A stretch of DNA of 64,000 bases from JANWHQ01 sp963775275 (GCA_963775275.1 CAVZII010000005.1:2976001-3040000), one strand, 5' to 3'. Positions 27,375 to 35,831 are shown, numbered from the stretch's first letter. The notes: generated by a model not told the origin, from the letters alone. Program-made: numbers and translations.

Positions 27375-27884
27375 TCAGCTCTGTCCGAACTTGTCGAGGG
27401 TGAAGCCGACGGCGCGGGCCAGGAACACCACGACGATCCACAGGACCAGCGACACGCCCCCGGCGATCCTGGCGGCCCTCGGCGGGGCGTCGGCGGTGTC
27501 CCAGTCACCCACGCCCTTCCAGGTGACGAGGTGGAACACGGCCATGTTGGCCCCGGCCAGGAGGATCAGGATCATCTTCCAGTCGAAGAAGGGATTGGGC
27601 GCGTAGTTGGTCGCCTTGCTGGTGAACAGGAGGGCGCCGGTGACGAAGGCGAGCGCGAACGCGCCCCATGTCCAGCGTAGCGCATCGTGCGAGATCTCGG
27701 TCACCGGCGCGCGGCCCGAGGCGAGCCCAAGCAGTCTGAGGTCCACCACCAGGATGGTCCCGAGCACGGTGGTGATGGCCAGCACGTGGATCGTCTCGAG
27801 CGTGGGGAAGGCCCATGCCGAGGAGGCGACGTATTGCGCGAGCGGCCAGTCCGCGATGGCTTGCCAGAGTCCCTGAAGAACCAT
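27375..27884 (-). CDS. Four-to-five-helix membrane protein, DUF6644-like
   Basis: The 169-residue protein has an amphipathic N-terminus (LWQAIADWPLAQYVASS) and hydrophobic segments at about 22-42, 70-90, 100-120 and 140-162. A histidine in the first (IHVLAITTVLGTILVVDLRL) and one in the third (MAVFHLVTWKG) could bind heme, but this is speculation. Family DUF6644 is from memory. The neighbour at 27893 is a paralogue with the same pattern (HILAIAATFGSVLMVNMRI), eight bases upstream, so the two form an operon and perhaps a heterodimer. Confidence 0.7.
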   Translation of the reverse strand: MVLQGLWQAIADWPLAQYVASSAWAFPTLETIHVLAITTVLGTILVVDLRLLGLASGRAPVTEISHDALRWTWGAFALAFVTGALLFTSKATNYAPNPFFDWKMILILLAGANMAVFHLVTWKGVGDWDTADAPPRAARIAGGVSLVLWIVVVFLARAVGFTLDKFGQS

Positions 27885-27892
27885 TCCTGCCT

Positions 27893-28438
27893 CTAAACCG
27901 GCGCGTAGGCGATCCAGCGCCCGAACGCGATGATGGCGATCCAGACGAGGACCACGGCGGCGGCGCCCGCGCGCACGGCCAGGGCGCCGTGGGGCATGAG
28001 CTCCCACCGGCCCGCGTTGCGGCGCACCTGGTCCTGGAACCAGAGGCTCAGCAGGGCGGCCCCGACGACGAGGACCATCTTGCTCCAGAAGCAGGGGTTG
28101 AGCAGCTCGCGCGCAGGCTCGCCGATGATGAGGATGAGGCCGCTCACGAGCAGCACCAGAAGCCCCCACCAGACCCACGGCGCGTACCGCGCCACGGTGT
28201 CGGCAAGGCTCTGGCTGCGCCCGCCCAGCCCGACGATGCGCATGTTGACCATCAGCACCGAGCCGAACGTCGCGGCGATGGCCAGGATGTGGGTCGTCTG
28301 CACGACCGGCGCGATCCAGATGTTGCTGTCGACGAGCGCGCTGAGCCGCGTGTTCGAAAGCCAGATGGCGAACTCCGGCAAGGGCGTCGTCTTCAGCCAC
28401 TGGGCGAACGCGAACAGAAGGTCGCCGAGCCAGGCCAT
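27893..28438 (-). CDS. Membrane protein, paralogue of the downstream gene
   Basis: The 181-residue protein has four or five predicted membrane helices and the block THILAIAATFGSVLMVNMRI, parallel to IHVLAITTVLGTILVVDLRL in the next gene. WLSNTRLSALVDSNIWIAPVVQ precedes the first full helix. No enzymatic motif is seen. It is the first gene of a two-gene operon, with 216 bp of gene-free sequence upstream. Function unknown. Confidence 0.7.
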   Translation of the reverse strand: MAWLGDLLFAFAQWLKTTPLPEFAIWLSNTRLSALVDSNIWIAPVVQTTHILAIAATFGSVLMVNMRIVGLGGRSQSLADTVARYAPWVWWGLLVLLVSGLILIIGEPARELLNPCFWSKMVLVVGAALLSLWFQDQVRRNAGRWELMPHGALAVRAGAAAVVLVWIAIIAFGRWIAYAPV

Positions 28439-28654
28439 CGTGGTTGGTTTCCCCCAGGGCGCCGGCTCGCAAACTCGCGGGACGGCGCGGTCGTCGCAGG
28501 CCGCGGCGAGGCGGCCGGCTCCTTTTCAGCTTGGCAGTTCGCCGCCCGCGGCCCTTGATCTGGGTCAATGGATGCGGCGGGCCGATGGGGACGGGAGCGG
28601 CGCGGGTCGTTCGCCGGCTTCGCCCGCGGCCGCGGCCGGTGGCTGGGCGGCGGC

Positions 28655-29596
28655 TCAGCCCCCGGCGTCGGCCGCCGAGATCGCCAGGCGCTCGACGGAC
28701 AGGCGCAGGGTCTCGGCGGGGACGTGGTCGAGGCCGCCCAGGAGGACGGGCGCGCGGCTCGGGCGTTGGAAGGGATGGCCGCGCAGGCGCTGGTGCTCCT
28801 CGCGCACCTGGAGCTGGCGCGCCTTGCGGTCGGGGTCGGGCGCGCGGTGGAGCTGGTGGAAGGTCGCCTCGCCCAGCAGCATGACGACCTCGGCCGCCGG
28901 GTCGGCGCAGGCGCGCGCCCACACATCGAGGTTGCACAGGCCCCCGCCCGGCGTGACGAAGCCCTCGTCGTAGCCGCCGAGGTCGTCCCATTGGGCGCGC
29001 GTCATGAAGACGGCGTTGCTCTCGGTCGGCAGGACGAACCAGCCCCGGGAGGAGGACTTGCCCAGCACCGAGATGTCGAACAGGCGATAGCCGTCCTCTT
29101 CCCAGCCGCAGGCCGCCAGGCGCGCGTCCTCGGCGGCGCGGTCGTAGCCCTGGCGGACGGCGGCGCCGTGAAGGTCCGGACCCAGGTGGAAGCCGAGCGT
29201 CCCGACGACCAGGCGCGGATACAGCCTGGCGGCGGCGAGGGCGCCGGCGACGATCCCCGGGCTCGCCATGCGCGCGCCGTCGATGAAGACGCCGATCAGC
29301 TCCGCCCGCGCCGCGGCGATCCCCTGGTTGGCCGCCGGCGCCGGCGAGGGGCCGGCGTCCGCGATGCGGATGAGCCTCAGGTCCGGGCGCCAGCGCCGCA
29401 TGCCCGCTTCGTCGATGGGTTCGCTCGAGCCGTTGTCGACCACGATCACCTCGTAGTCCCCGGCGGCCACGCCGCGCTGGAGGGGCGGCGACAGGCTCCG
29501 GATCGTGCGCGGCAGCTCGCGCGCCATGTTGTAGCCGACGACGACGAGGGAGGCCTTGGGGGGCGGGCGCGGCCTGGCGTGCGATCCTGGAGCCAC
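28655..29596 (-). CDS. Family 2 (GT-A) glycosyltransferase
   Basis: The 313-residue protein opens with ASLVVVGYNMARELPRTIRSL and YEVIVVDNGSSEPI, the nucleotide-binding half of GT-A glycosyltransferases. A D-x-D-like motif is reduced to GVFIDGAR. NAVFMTRAQWDDLGGYDEGF is the acceptor-side block usual in family 2. It probably adds a sugar to a surface polysaccharide or glycolipid in the cytoplasm. No membrane anchor is present. The methyltransferase gene upstream on the same strand suggests a shared glycan or methylated-sugar pathway, though the 163-bp gap makes an operon uncertain. Confidence 0.82.
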   Translation of the reverse strand: MAPGSHARPRPPPKASLVVVGYNMARELPRTIRSLSPPLQRGVAAGDYEVIVVDNGSSEPIDEAGMRRWRPDLRLIRIADAGPSPAPAANQGIAAARAELIGVFIDGARMASPGIVAGALAAARLYPRLVVGTLGFHLGPDLHGAAVRQGYDRAAEDARLAACGWEEDGYRLFDISVLGKSSSRGWFVLPTESNAVFMTRAQWDDLGGYDEGFVTPGGGLCNLDVWARACADPAAEVVMLLGEATFHQLHRAPDPDRKARQLQVREEHQRLRGHPFQRPSRAPVLLGGLDHVPAETLRLSVERLAISAADAGG

Positions 29597-29759
29597 CTGG
29601 GCACCCTAACCCGATCGCCCCGGCGAATGCCGGGGCCCAGATGGCGGCTCGGATGTGGGTTCCAACGGCACGGGGCAGGTCCAATCAGGCTCTGCGGCCG
29701 GGACCTGGGTCCCGGATGCGTCTCGGCCGGCCGGGATGATCGGGAACAGGGTGATGAGC

Positions 29760-31130
29760 CTAGGCGCCAAGGGGGGCGGCCTTGGGTTTGGGCGCGGCGG
29801 CGAGGGCGTTCAGGGCCGCGACGATGCGGGCGGGCTTGATCCCGGTCTCGCGCGCCTGGCGCATCACCTGGAGGATCGGCTCCAGCCGCGCGCGGTCCGC
29901 CTGGAGGGCGTCGGCGCGCGTGAGGACGGCCTCGGGCGGCGCCCCCATGCGCTCGGCGTCCTTGACCAGGCCGTTGTAGCGGTCCCAGAGGACGCGGTTG
30001 GTCCGGTCCAGGCCGCAGATCAGGGCCATGCCGGCAGGCTCGGTGTCGAGCAGCGCGATGTGCAGGTCGGGCCGGCGTCGGCGCAGCACCTCGACGAGCT
30101 TCCACACGTCGCCTGTCCAGACGGCGGTGCGCCGCTCGCGCTCGGCCTGGGCGGGGTGGTTGGGCAGGACGTCGTCCAGGATCACCACCGTGTGGGGCGC
30201 GGCGCGCGCCTCGACGTTCATGAAGTCGCGCAGGGCGAACTCGAACAGGTGCATGCCGTCGATGAGCACGAGGTCGGGGGGCTCGGCGAGAACCTGGTCG
30301 GCCGGGCCATCGAAGAAGTCGTCGCTGGTCATGGCCACGACCTGCTTGTCCGGCGGCAGGTCGCGCTTCAGCTCGGGAAAGGGATCGACGCCGACCGAAG
30401 GGCAGGCGGAAAGGGCGAAGCTGCCGCCCTTGCGCACGCCGATCTCGAGGTAGCGGCGCGGCTGGAGCAGCTCGTGGATGTCGGCCAGGACCAGGCGATA
30501 GCCGCGCGCGCCGGCGACAGCCTCCTCCTCGGGCGCGCTTCGCCAGCCCTCCGGCGGCGCAGCGCGCGGCTGGGGCGCCGGCTCGGACGCCGGGGCGGCG
30601 AAGGCGGCCAGGTCGACCGGCGCGTGGGCGTAGACGCCGACGAGGTCCTTCCACGGGCCGCGCGGATCGAGCCAGCTGTCGATCAGGGCGCAGCCGGCGT
30701 ATCTGGCCAGGGCCTTCAGGGCGTCGGGATAGAAGCGGTAGCAGTCCACCGGGAACCGGTGCTCGGGGCCGGCCGAGGGGACGATGAGGAAGACCAGGCC
30801 GTCGTCCTTCAGCACCCGCATCATCTCGGCGAAGGAGAGCCAGAAGAACTCGCAGTGCTCGAGCACCTGGCCGGAAAGGACGACGTCGACCGACCGGTCG
30901 GGCAGGGGGATGCTGTAGGGATCCTCCAGCACCAGGCCGACGCCCTCGCCGGGCTGAAGATCGGCGGCCACGTAGTCGAACCTCGGGTCCGAGAAGACCT
31001 GGCGGAAGCTGCCGTTCAGGTCCGCGCCGCCGACGTCGAGCACGCTCAGGCGCTCGCGGTTCGCCAGGGGCCCGCGCAGCACGTAGCGCCTGAGGCACTT
31101 CTGCATATTCTCCAGCGAGCTGGCGTGCAT
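29760..31130 (-). CDS. Protein with two class I SAM-dependent methyltransferase domains
   Basis: The 456-residue protein has an N-terminal methyltransferase-11-like domain: LSVLDVGGADLNGSF is motif I, DVVLSGQVLEHCEFFW is motif IV, and LKDDGLVFLIVPS follows. From about residue 215 a second domain begins (YLEIGVRKGGSFALSA, then PDLVLIDGMHLFEFALRDF and VVILDDVLPN), resembling methyltransferase-24 proteins of surface-polysaccharide clusters. The two are joined by an Ala/Pro-rich linker. Both SAM motifs look intact. Substrates are unknown, perhaps sugars, given the glycosyltransferase next to it. Confidence 0.82.
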   Translation of the reverse strand: MHASSLENMQKCLRRYVLRGPLANRERLSVLDVGGADLNGSFRQVFSDPRFDYVAADLQPGEGVGLVLEDPYSIPLPDRSVDVVLSGQVLEHCEFFWLSFAEMMRVLKDDGLVFLIVPSAGPEHRFPVDCYRFYPDALKALARYAGCALIDSWLDPRGPWKDLVGVYAHAPVDLAAFAAPASEPAPQPRAAPPEGWRSAPEEEAVAGARGYRLVLADIHELLQPRRYLEIGVRKGGSFALSACPSVGVDPFPELKRDLPPDKQVVAMTSDDFFDGPADQVLAEPPDLVLIDGMHLFEFALRDFMNVEARAAPHTVVILDDVLPNHPAQAERERRTAVWTGDVWKLVEVLRRRRPDLHIALLDTEPAGMALICGLDRTNRVLWDRYNGLVKDAERMGAPPEAVLTRADALQADRARLEPILQVMRQARETGIKPARIVAALNALAAAPKPKAAPLGA

Positions 31131-31200
31131 CTGGGCTCCGTGCGACCCGGCCTTGCAGGGGCCGAGCTTGTCGCATTCGGCGCGAGCGGACCAGCCCGGG

Positions 31201-31351
31201 TCAGCCGAACGTCTTGCGGATCCGGAAGTAGACGTACGGCTTGAAGTCCTGCTTGCGGTCGTCGACGTAGAGCAGGGGGCTGGTGTTGCGCGGGCCGCCG
31301 TAGACGTAGAGCAGGCGCTGGAAGCCGCGGCCGCCGAGGTTGTCGAGCTCG
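31201..31351 (-). pseudogene. Displaced 3' end of a TonB-dependent receptor gene
   Basis: This segment encodes ELDNLGGRGFQRLLYVYGG and the rest of a receptor C-terminus to KTFG-stop. It matches the end of the full receptor gene (32666-32816) with only five mismatches in 151 bp. No start codon or upstream receptor sequence is attached; beyond 31351 the sequence changes to the AT-richer insert. Its last codons TTC GGC TGA are in host style, suggesting this is the original end of the receptor gene, cut off by an insertion. Confidence 0.8.
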
Positions 31352-31468
31352 GATGCCTCGTCCAAGAACTCTTGACAGGTTCGCCACGAACGGATGGCGG
31401 GCACTCCTATTGCGCGAAGCTGGTCGCTGTGCTCCCGTTCCGTCTACTGAGTTGGGGATCGTTCGCAT

Positions 31469-31750
31469 ATGGCACTCAGATTGGGGAAGTCCCCAGCCGC
31501 AGCGTTACGATTTGCAATTCATGTGATCGTGGCTGTCGCTCTATTCGGTTTGATTTCTGCTGCTGCCGTGGCGCTGAACCAGCTCACGGTGTACCTTGAA
31601 CACAGGAACCTCGCTCCGGCGTTCGTAGTTATGGGCATGAAGGGGCTCGAATACGTCCTGTGGGCGGCAGACTTTGTCATGTTTGGCTGGCTTATCATTG
31701 CCGAAACGGTTAAGCTGTCCTTGTTAGTTTGGGCGGGGCTCCGGGAATAG
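31469..31750 (+). CDS. Small two-helix membrane protein (insert gene 1)
   Basis: The 93-residue protein has two hydrophobic segments, about residues 15-40 (AIHVIVAVALFGLISAAAVAL) and 62-90 (VLWAADFVMFGWLIIAETVK), with short polar ends. I do not recognise a family. It starts at ATG 31469 and ends eight bases before the next gene, so the two are probably co-transcribed. Such small membrane proteins are common as effectors or anchors in phage-defence or toxin systems, but nothing here proves such a role. Confidence 0.6.
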   Translation: MALRLGKSPAAALRFAIHVIVAVALFGLISAAAVALNQLTVYLEHRNLAPAFVVMGMKGLEYVLWAADFVMFGWLIIAETVKLSLLVWAGLRE

Positions 31751-31758
31751 CTCTAAAG

Positions 31759-32607
31759 ATGCCGAAGGGTCCCTCAGCCACGATTTCGCCCACCTTCGAA
31801 ATCATCGACGGCCGCTTCATTCTGGACGAATTGAAGGTCGGAATTCGAACCTTTTTCGCTCCACTACGCCAGCTAATTGCCATTGTGGCTGAGGGGGATG
31901 ATCGATCCGATCCAGGGTCAGGCTCAGCCTCCAACGAGCCAGGTCGTCACAACGCGACCGAAAACGCTTCAAACTTGACGGGAGAAGGCAAGGGGCCTCA
32001 ATCAGCGTCATATGGCGAACTCCTCGGGCAGGAAGGGGTTGATTTCAATAGTCTCAAGTCAAAATTTGATGAGCTCTCGACGCGTTTGAATTTAATGGCG
32101 GAGAGAGTGAGTTTATCTAGTTCTGAATATTCTAAAACACTTCGAGGCATTGAGAATTATCCATTTCCAATGTTATCGACATTATTAGTTGCTGATTTGA
32201 ACCAGCAATCTGCGCGGCTATTTTCTGAGGTAGAAGCTGCAATTTTGTCGAGTCTAAGTGCTGATGATATATCTGTGCGTAACAAAAATCTGGCTGAACT
32301 GAATAAACGCATATCCGATATGTTGAATGTGTCAAAGTTGCAGGTGGAACTGACAAATTTTACACAATCAGGTCTGGTTCCCACCGTCAGTCTAATTCGT
32401 GCCGCGCAAGGCATTAATTCCATCGAGGGATTCTTGCCCGTACTCCTGTTTCCTTTTGACAGTGGCTCTTACGGTGAGCTTAACGCAGGAGGCCTGTCTG
32501 CGCCTGGATTCCCAGGCCACTCCTTGGTTGCCAGCGTGCCTAGTTTGGATAAGTCGCCAGTGTCAGAGGCGACCAAGACATCGTTGCAGCGCCCCAAACC
32601 CAAATGA
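31759..32607 (+). CDS. Unknown soluble protein with helical C-terminal half (insert gene 2)
   Basis: I do not recognise this 282-residue protein. The N-terminal 60 residues may be a small beta/alpha unit (ISPTFEIIDGRFILDELKVG). A Ser/Asn/Gly-rich stretch follows. Residues 95-210 are strongly helical (FNSLKSKFDELSTRLNLMAE and FSEVEAAILSSLSADDI), suggesting a coiled coil. Codon usage is AT-richer than the rest of the window, a sign of recent transfer. ATG 31759 is chosen because it comes directly after the stop of gene 1; TTG 31729 would overlap it. Confidence 0.6.
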   Translation: MPKGPSATISPTFEIIDGRFILDELKVGIRTFFAPLRQLIAIVAEGDDRSDPGSGSASNEPGRHNATENASNLTGEGKGPQSASYGELLGQEGVDFNSLKSKFDELSTRLNLMAERVSLSSSEYSKTLRGIENYPFPMLSTLLVADLNQQSARLFSEVEAAILSSLSADDISVRNKNLAELNKRISDMLNVSKLQVELTNFTQSGLVPTVSLIRAAQGINSIEGFLPVLLFPFDSGSYGELNAGGLSAPGFPGHSLVASVPSLDKSPVSEATKTSLQRPKPK

Positions 32608-32665
32608 TTGGGCCACTGAAGAATCCCGCTGCTCGTCGGGCCTGGTCCAGTCCTGTCGCCCGCCC

Positions 32666-34726
32666 CTATCCAAACGTCTTGCGGATCCGGAGGTAGACGT
32701 ACGGCTTGAAGTCCTGCTTGCGGTCGTCGACGTAGAGCAGGGGGCTGGTGTTGCGCGGGCCGCCGTAGACGTAGAGCAGGCGCTGGAAGCCGCGGCCGCC
32801 GAGGTTGTCGAGCTCGACGCGGAAGCTGAGGTCGGGCCTGGGCTTGTACTCGTAGAAGACGTCGACCCAGGTCTTCAGCTTGTAGACGTCCAGCTCGTTG
32901 AAGCGGAAGTTGGATTCCGTCCAGCGGTTGTAGACGTCGACGCCCCAGCTCGACTTCCAGCGCGGGATGTCCTGGGTGAAGTGGACCGAGTAGTCGAAGC
33001 GGTGCTGGCCGGAGATGGTGCGCTTTCGGCCCGTGGTCGGGTCGGTGACCCGCGAGTGGCGCAGCGTCCCCTGGGCCTTGAGCTGGGCGTGCTTCAGGCC
33101 GACGGCGTCGAGCGGAAGGGTGAGGTTGGCCACGAGGTCGTTCTCGACGGCCGGGCCGATGTTGCCCGGCGCGTCGTAGACGCCGGACGCCCCCGCGATC
33201 GGGAGGCGGTCGACCACGTCCTGGATCTGGAGGCGCCGGTAGGTGACGACGATGACCGCGCCCTTGACGTGCTTCTCGTAGGCGACCTCGAACGCCCAGT
33301 CGTTCTGGGGGTTGAGGTCCGGATTGCCCGCGCGCAGGACCGAGGAGCCGGCGCCGAGGTCGGACGAGGCGGCGAAGTCCGAGAAGCTGAGCTGGCCGAC
33401 CTCGCGCTCGACGCGGAAGCGGAACTGGTCGTCCGCGTCCGGCGAGAGCGTGAGCACCGCCCGGGGCTTCACGAAGACCAGGGTCTTGGACAGGACCACG
33501 TCGCCGGTGGAGCCGATCTGGGAGACCTCGGCGCGCACGCCCGCCTCCAGCGTCACCTTGCCGCTCGGCCGCCAGGTGGCCTGGGCCGCCGCCTCGCCGC
33601 GTTTCTCGCTGACGGTCACGTGGGCGCCGGGCAGGGGAACGTCCGCGCCGTTCAGGGCGAAGCTGCTGTCGCTCTTCTGGATGTTGAAGGCGCCCTCGAG
33701 CGAGGCCTCGGCGGAGAGCTTGTCGTTCTTGCGATAGCGCAGCACCCCGCGCGCGATGGTCTCGCCGGAGGTGTCGATCTCGTTGAACAGGTCGTCCTCG
33801 CCTGCGGTGGTGAAGAAGTGCGAGGGGTGGTCCTGGCGCTGGACCTTCTGGATCGCCAGGGCCTCGATCCCGGTCTGGGCGTTCAGCGCCTTCTCGAAGT
33901 GCACGCCGAGCTCGCCCTTGGCCTTGTTCGACCGGAAGTTCAGGGTCTCGGTCCCCACCGGCAGGGACAGGTCGTCGATCTCGTTGTCGAAGTAGTGGTT
34001 GTAGAAGAGCAGGGTGTTGATCTTGAACTTGCCGCCCCAGGCCGGCGTCTCGTAGGCGCCCGTGCCGCTGAGCTGGACGCCGCCCGCCCTGGCGTTCAGG
34101 TGCGAGCGGACGAGCACGTTCCCGTCCGGGTCGGTGCGCACGCGGTTGCCGTCGCCGGCGCCGTCGTCGACGAACCAGGAGGGCAGGAACGACAGCTCGA
34201 GCGTCCGGTCGTCCCACTTGCGGGTCATCTCCAGGCGCGCGCCGGGCGCGACGCGGCCGTCGGCGAAGACGTTGGTCGCCACCGCCGCGACGCCGGAGAG
34301 GCCCGAGCCGGCCTTGCGCGTCACGTTGGCGAGGACCGTGCGGCCCTGCATGTCGATCCCCGGCGCGCCGCCGCGGATGACGTCGATGTGGTCGACCTGG
34401 GAGGCGGGGATGCGCTTGAGGATCGACTCCAGGTCGTCCTCCTTGGAGGTCGGGCGGGTCCCGTCGATCAGGACGTTGCCGGCGGCGCCGGCGAAGCCGC
34501 GCACCTGGGCCCCGCCGTCGAAGGAGAAGCCGGGCAGGCGCTGGATCATGTCGAAGGCGGTGTCCGGCTGCATGGCCGTGAAGTAGGCCGGGTCGTACCG
34601 GATCACGGCGGCGCCCGACGCGGTCTCGACGGCCTGGGCGGCCGATCCGACCGCGGGCGCTGGCGCGGCGCCGGCGGGGGCCGGGCCGGCGATGGCGGCG
34701 GCGGTCAACAGGACCAGCAAAGACAT
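32666..34726 (-). CDS. TonB-dependent outer membrane receptor
   Basis: The 686-residue protein has a signal peptide (about residues 1-21), a plug domain (IQRLPGFSFDGGAQVRGFAG, GNVLIDGTRP and VDHIDVIRGGAPGIDMQG) and a beta barrel of alternating strands ending in YVYLRIRKTFG. The substrate cannot be told; such receptors import siderophores, sugars or other nutrients with TonB energy, and many serve as phage receptors. The barrel is of the short type often found in Caulobacterales. The gene end is one arm of the direct repeat described above. No TonB box is obvious after the signal peptide. Confidence 0.88.
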   Translation of the reverse strand: MSLLVLLTAAAIAGPAPAGAAPAPAVGSAAQAVETASGAAVIRYDPAYFTAMQPDTAFDMIQRLPGFSFDGGAQVRGFAGAAGNVLIDGTRPTSKEDDLESILKRIPASQVDHIDVIRGGAPGIDMQGRTVLANVTRKAGSGLSGVAAVATNVFADGRVAPGARLEMTRKWDDRTLELSFLPSWFVDDGAGDGNRVRTDPDGNVLVRSHLNARAGGVQLSGTGAYETPAWGGKFKINTLLFYNHYFDNEIDDLSLPVGTETLNFRSNKAKGELGVHFEKALNAQTGIEALAIQKVQRQDHPSHFFTTAGEDDLFNEIDTSGETIARGVLRYRKNDKLSAEASLEGAFNIQKSDSSFALNGADVPLPGAHVTVSEKRGEAAAQATWRPSGKVTLEAGVRAEVSQIGSTGDVVLSKTLVFVKPRAVLTLSPDADDQFRFRVEREVGQLSFSDFAASSDLGAGSSVLRAGNPDLNPQNDWAFEVAYEKHVKGAVIVVTYRRLQIQDVVDRLPIAGASGVYDAPGNIGPAVENDLVANLTLPLDAVGLKHAQLKAQGTLRHSRVTDPTTGRKRTISGQHRFDYSVHFTQDIPRWKSSWGVDVYNRWTESNFRFNELDVYKLKTWVDVFYEYKPRPDLSFRVELDNLGGRGFQRLLYVYGGPRNTSPLLYVDDRKQDFKPYVYLRIRKTFG

Positions 34727-35082
34727 CGACTCCCCCCTGCCCCCCCGGGCCGGCGCCTGAGGCTTGGCGGCAAGGTGCGTCCGGCGCCAGTTAAATTACG
34801 GAAAGGTTCGGTGCGAAACGGGCGCCGATCGGGACACGAGCCTGCCGACGACGTGTACCGGCGACCGGCGCCTTAGACCAGCAAGCTGACCAAGGACGCG
34901 ATGGTCACGAAGAGCCCTGCAAGGCCGGAGACCGCCGGCAACGCCTGGAAGGCGTAGCCTTCACCCATGTCTCCTCGTTGTCGCGCCGTGATGCCGGTCC
35001 ACATGATGACCCTTCGCGCCCGCCAGCATGAACCTGGCTGTGGGCATCCCGGCCAGATGCAGCGGGATGCCGCGCCTGAGCG
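34727..35082. other. Intergenic region upstream of the receptor
   Basis: The 356-bp gap between the receptor and hicA contains a possible 31-codon ORF (34873-34968) and the sequence CGGAAAGGTTCGG at 34799-34811, which recurs at 37092-37104. A receptor promoter is expected here, but I cannot assign its boxes. Confidence 0.4.
34873..34968 (-). CDS. Possible 31-residue membrane microprotein
   Basis: ATG 34968 is preceded by GAGGAG at four-base spacing. The product begins MGEGYAFQALPAVSGLAGLF and continues as one hydrophobic helix to the end (LVSLLV, stop TAA). Single-helix peptides of this size can be type I toxins or regulators. The good ribosome site and clean hydrophobic profile are the only support; chance cannot be excluded. 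Confidence 0.3.
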   Translation of the reverse strand: MGEGYAFQALPAVSGLAGLFVTIASLVSLLV

Positions 35083-35277
35083 TTAGAAGGACTTTGGCAG
35101 CCCCGCCTGTTTGAGGACCTCGTTGGCCGTGTGGCGGCTCTTCGAACGCGGAACGATGATTGTGCGTCCGGTCGTCGAATGGCGCCACTTCTCGTGGCTG
35201 CCCTTTCCGCCTTCCGTCTTGAACCAACCGGCATTCTTGAGGAGCTTCGTCAGCTCCCCATAGTACCCGACCGGCAA
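35083..35277 (-). CDS. hicA: HicA-type mRNA interferase toxin
   Basis: The 64-residue protein matches the HicA/YcfA double-stranded-RNA-binding fold: ELTKLLKNAGWFKTEGGKGSH carries the catalytic-type histidine in GSHEKW, and VPRSKSRHTANEVLKQAGL is the family C-terminal helix. HicA toxins cleave mRNA. Start is TTG 35277, the only candidate in frame, one base beyond the antitoxin stop at 35279. As in some HicBA loci, the antitoxin gene comes first, so translation is probably coupled. Confidence 0.88.
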   Translation of the reverse strand: MPVGYYGELTKLLKNAGWFKTEGGKGSHEKWRHSTTGRTIIVPRSKSRHTANEVLKQAGLPKSF

Positions 35278-35278
35278 C

Positions 35279-35500
35279 TCAGTGGACTTCTAGCTCGTAC
35301 GTCCGGGAAGCTCGCCACTCGACGCGCGCGCCATCGCCATGAAGGTTGTCCGCGAGCATTTCCACAGCCAACTCCCCTACCAAGGCCTCGAACTCGGCGA
35401 GAGTGGCCGCCTCGATGACAAGTCCCGGGATGTCGCTCGACGAGTACCAAACCCTCGCTTCAGGATCCCAGCGCGCCTCGACAAAGTAATCCTTGCGCAT
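35279..35500 (-). CDS. HicB-like (DUF1902) antitoxin
   Basis: The 73-residue protein (MRKDYFVEARWDPEARVWY, then DIPGLVIEAATLAEFEALV) is a DUF1902 domain, the HicB-like partially degraded RNase H fold that binds HicA. There is no separate DNA-binding domain, so autoregulation is less clear than for full HicB. ATG 35500 fits the family start; the open frame upstream has no similarity. With hicA it forms a complete toxin-antitoxin pair in the variable region. Confidence 0.85.
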   Translation of the reverse strand: MRKDYFVEARWDPEARVWYSSSDIPGLVIEAATLAEFEALVGELAVEMLADNLHGDGARVEWRASRTYELEVH

Positions 35501-35831
35501 GCTGTTCCCTCGCCTCAGCGCCACGAAACAGATGGCACTGCGTATCTGGGCCGTCAATGTGGTCAGAACTGGCCAAGCCATTCACCGCCAGCGTTGTCCC
35601 TCATCGGCCGTTGATCGGCGCGCCGGGGTAGCGCGCGTGGCCCTCGGGAGCCCCTCGCTATTGGCGCGCCGGCCTCCTGCCAAGCCATCGCCATCGCGCG
35701 AGCCCACAGGCAAGGGCCCCCGAAACGGCGACGCGTCCCTATCGCGGCGCCGCCAGGAGTGAGAAGACGATCCGGGTCTTTGCCCTCGTATCGAATATGG
35801 CGATGTTCGACACGGAACCGGAGGCAGCACG
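35501..35831. other. Intergenic region without recognisable features
   Basis: The 331-bp gap lies between the divergent hicB-like gene and the broken DUF6471 gene. It should hold both promoters. I see no gene, repeat or clear promoter boxes. Confidence 0.4.

Larger units (their letters stand above)
31208..32816. mobile_element. Insertion bounded by 144-151 bp direct repeats at a receptor 3' end
   Basis: Repeat copies at 31201-31351 and 32666-32816 have the same orientation and lie 1,465 bp apart. Between them lies an insert whose right part (32040-32480) is clearly AT-richer than the flanks and holds two plus-strand genes. The receptor keeps a full reading frame using the copy at 32666, whose last codons TTT GGA TAG are in the style of the insert. 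This is how integrative elements rebuild a target gene, but no recombinase is present. A collapsed tandem receptor pair is the alternative. Confidence 0.6.

Noticed and set aside
31372..31400. TTGACA as promoter of the insert genes
   Set aside because: No acceptable -10 sequence is found at the right distance.
32399..34876. Long open frame antisense to the TonB receptor
   Set aside because: It is a by-product of high GC content and codon bias; the receptor frame has the family motifs, and the antisense product has none.
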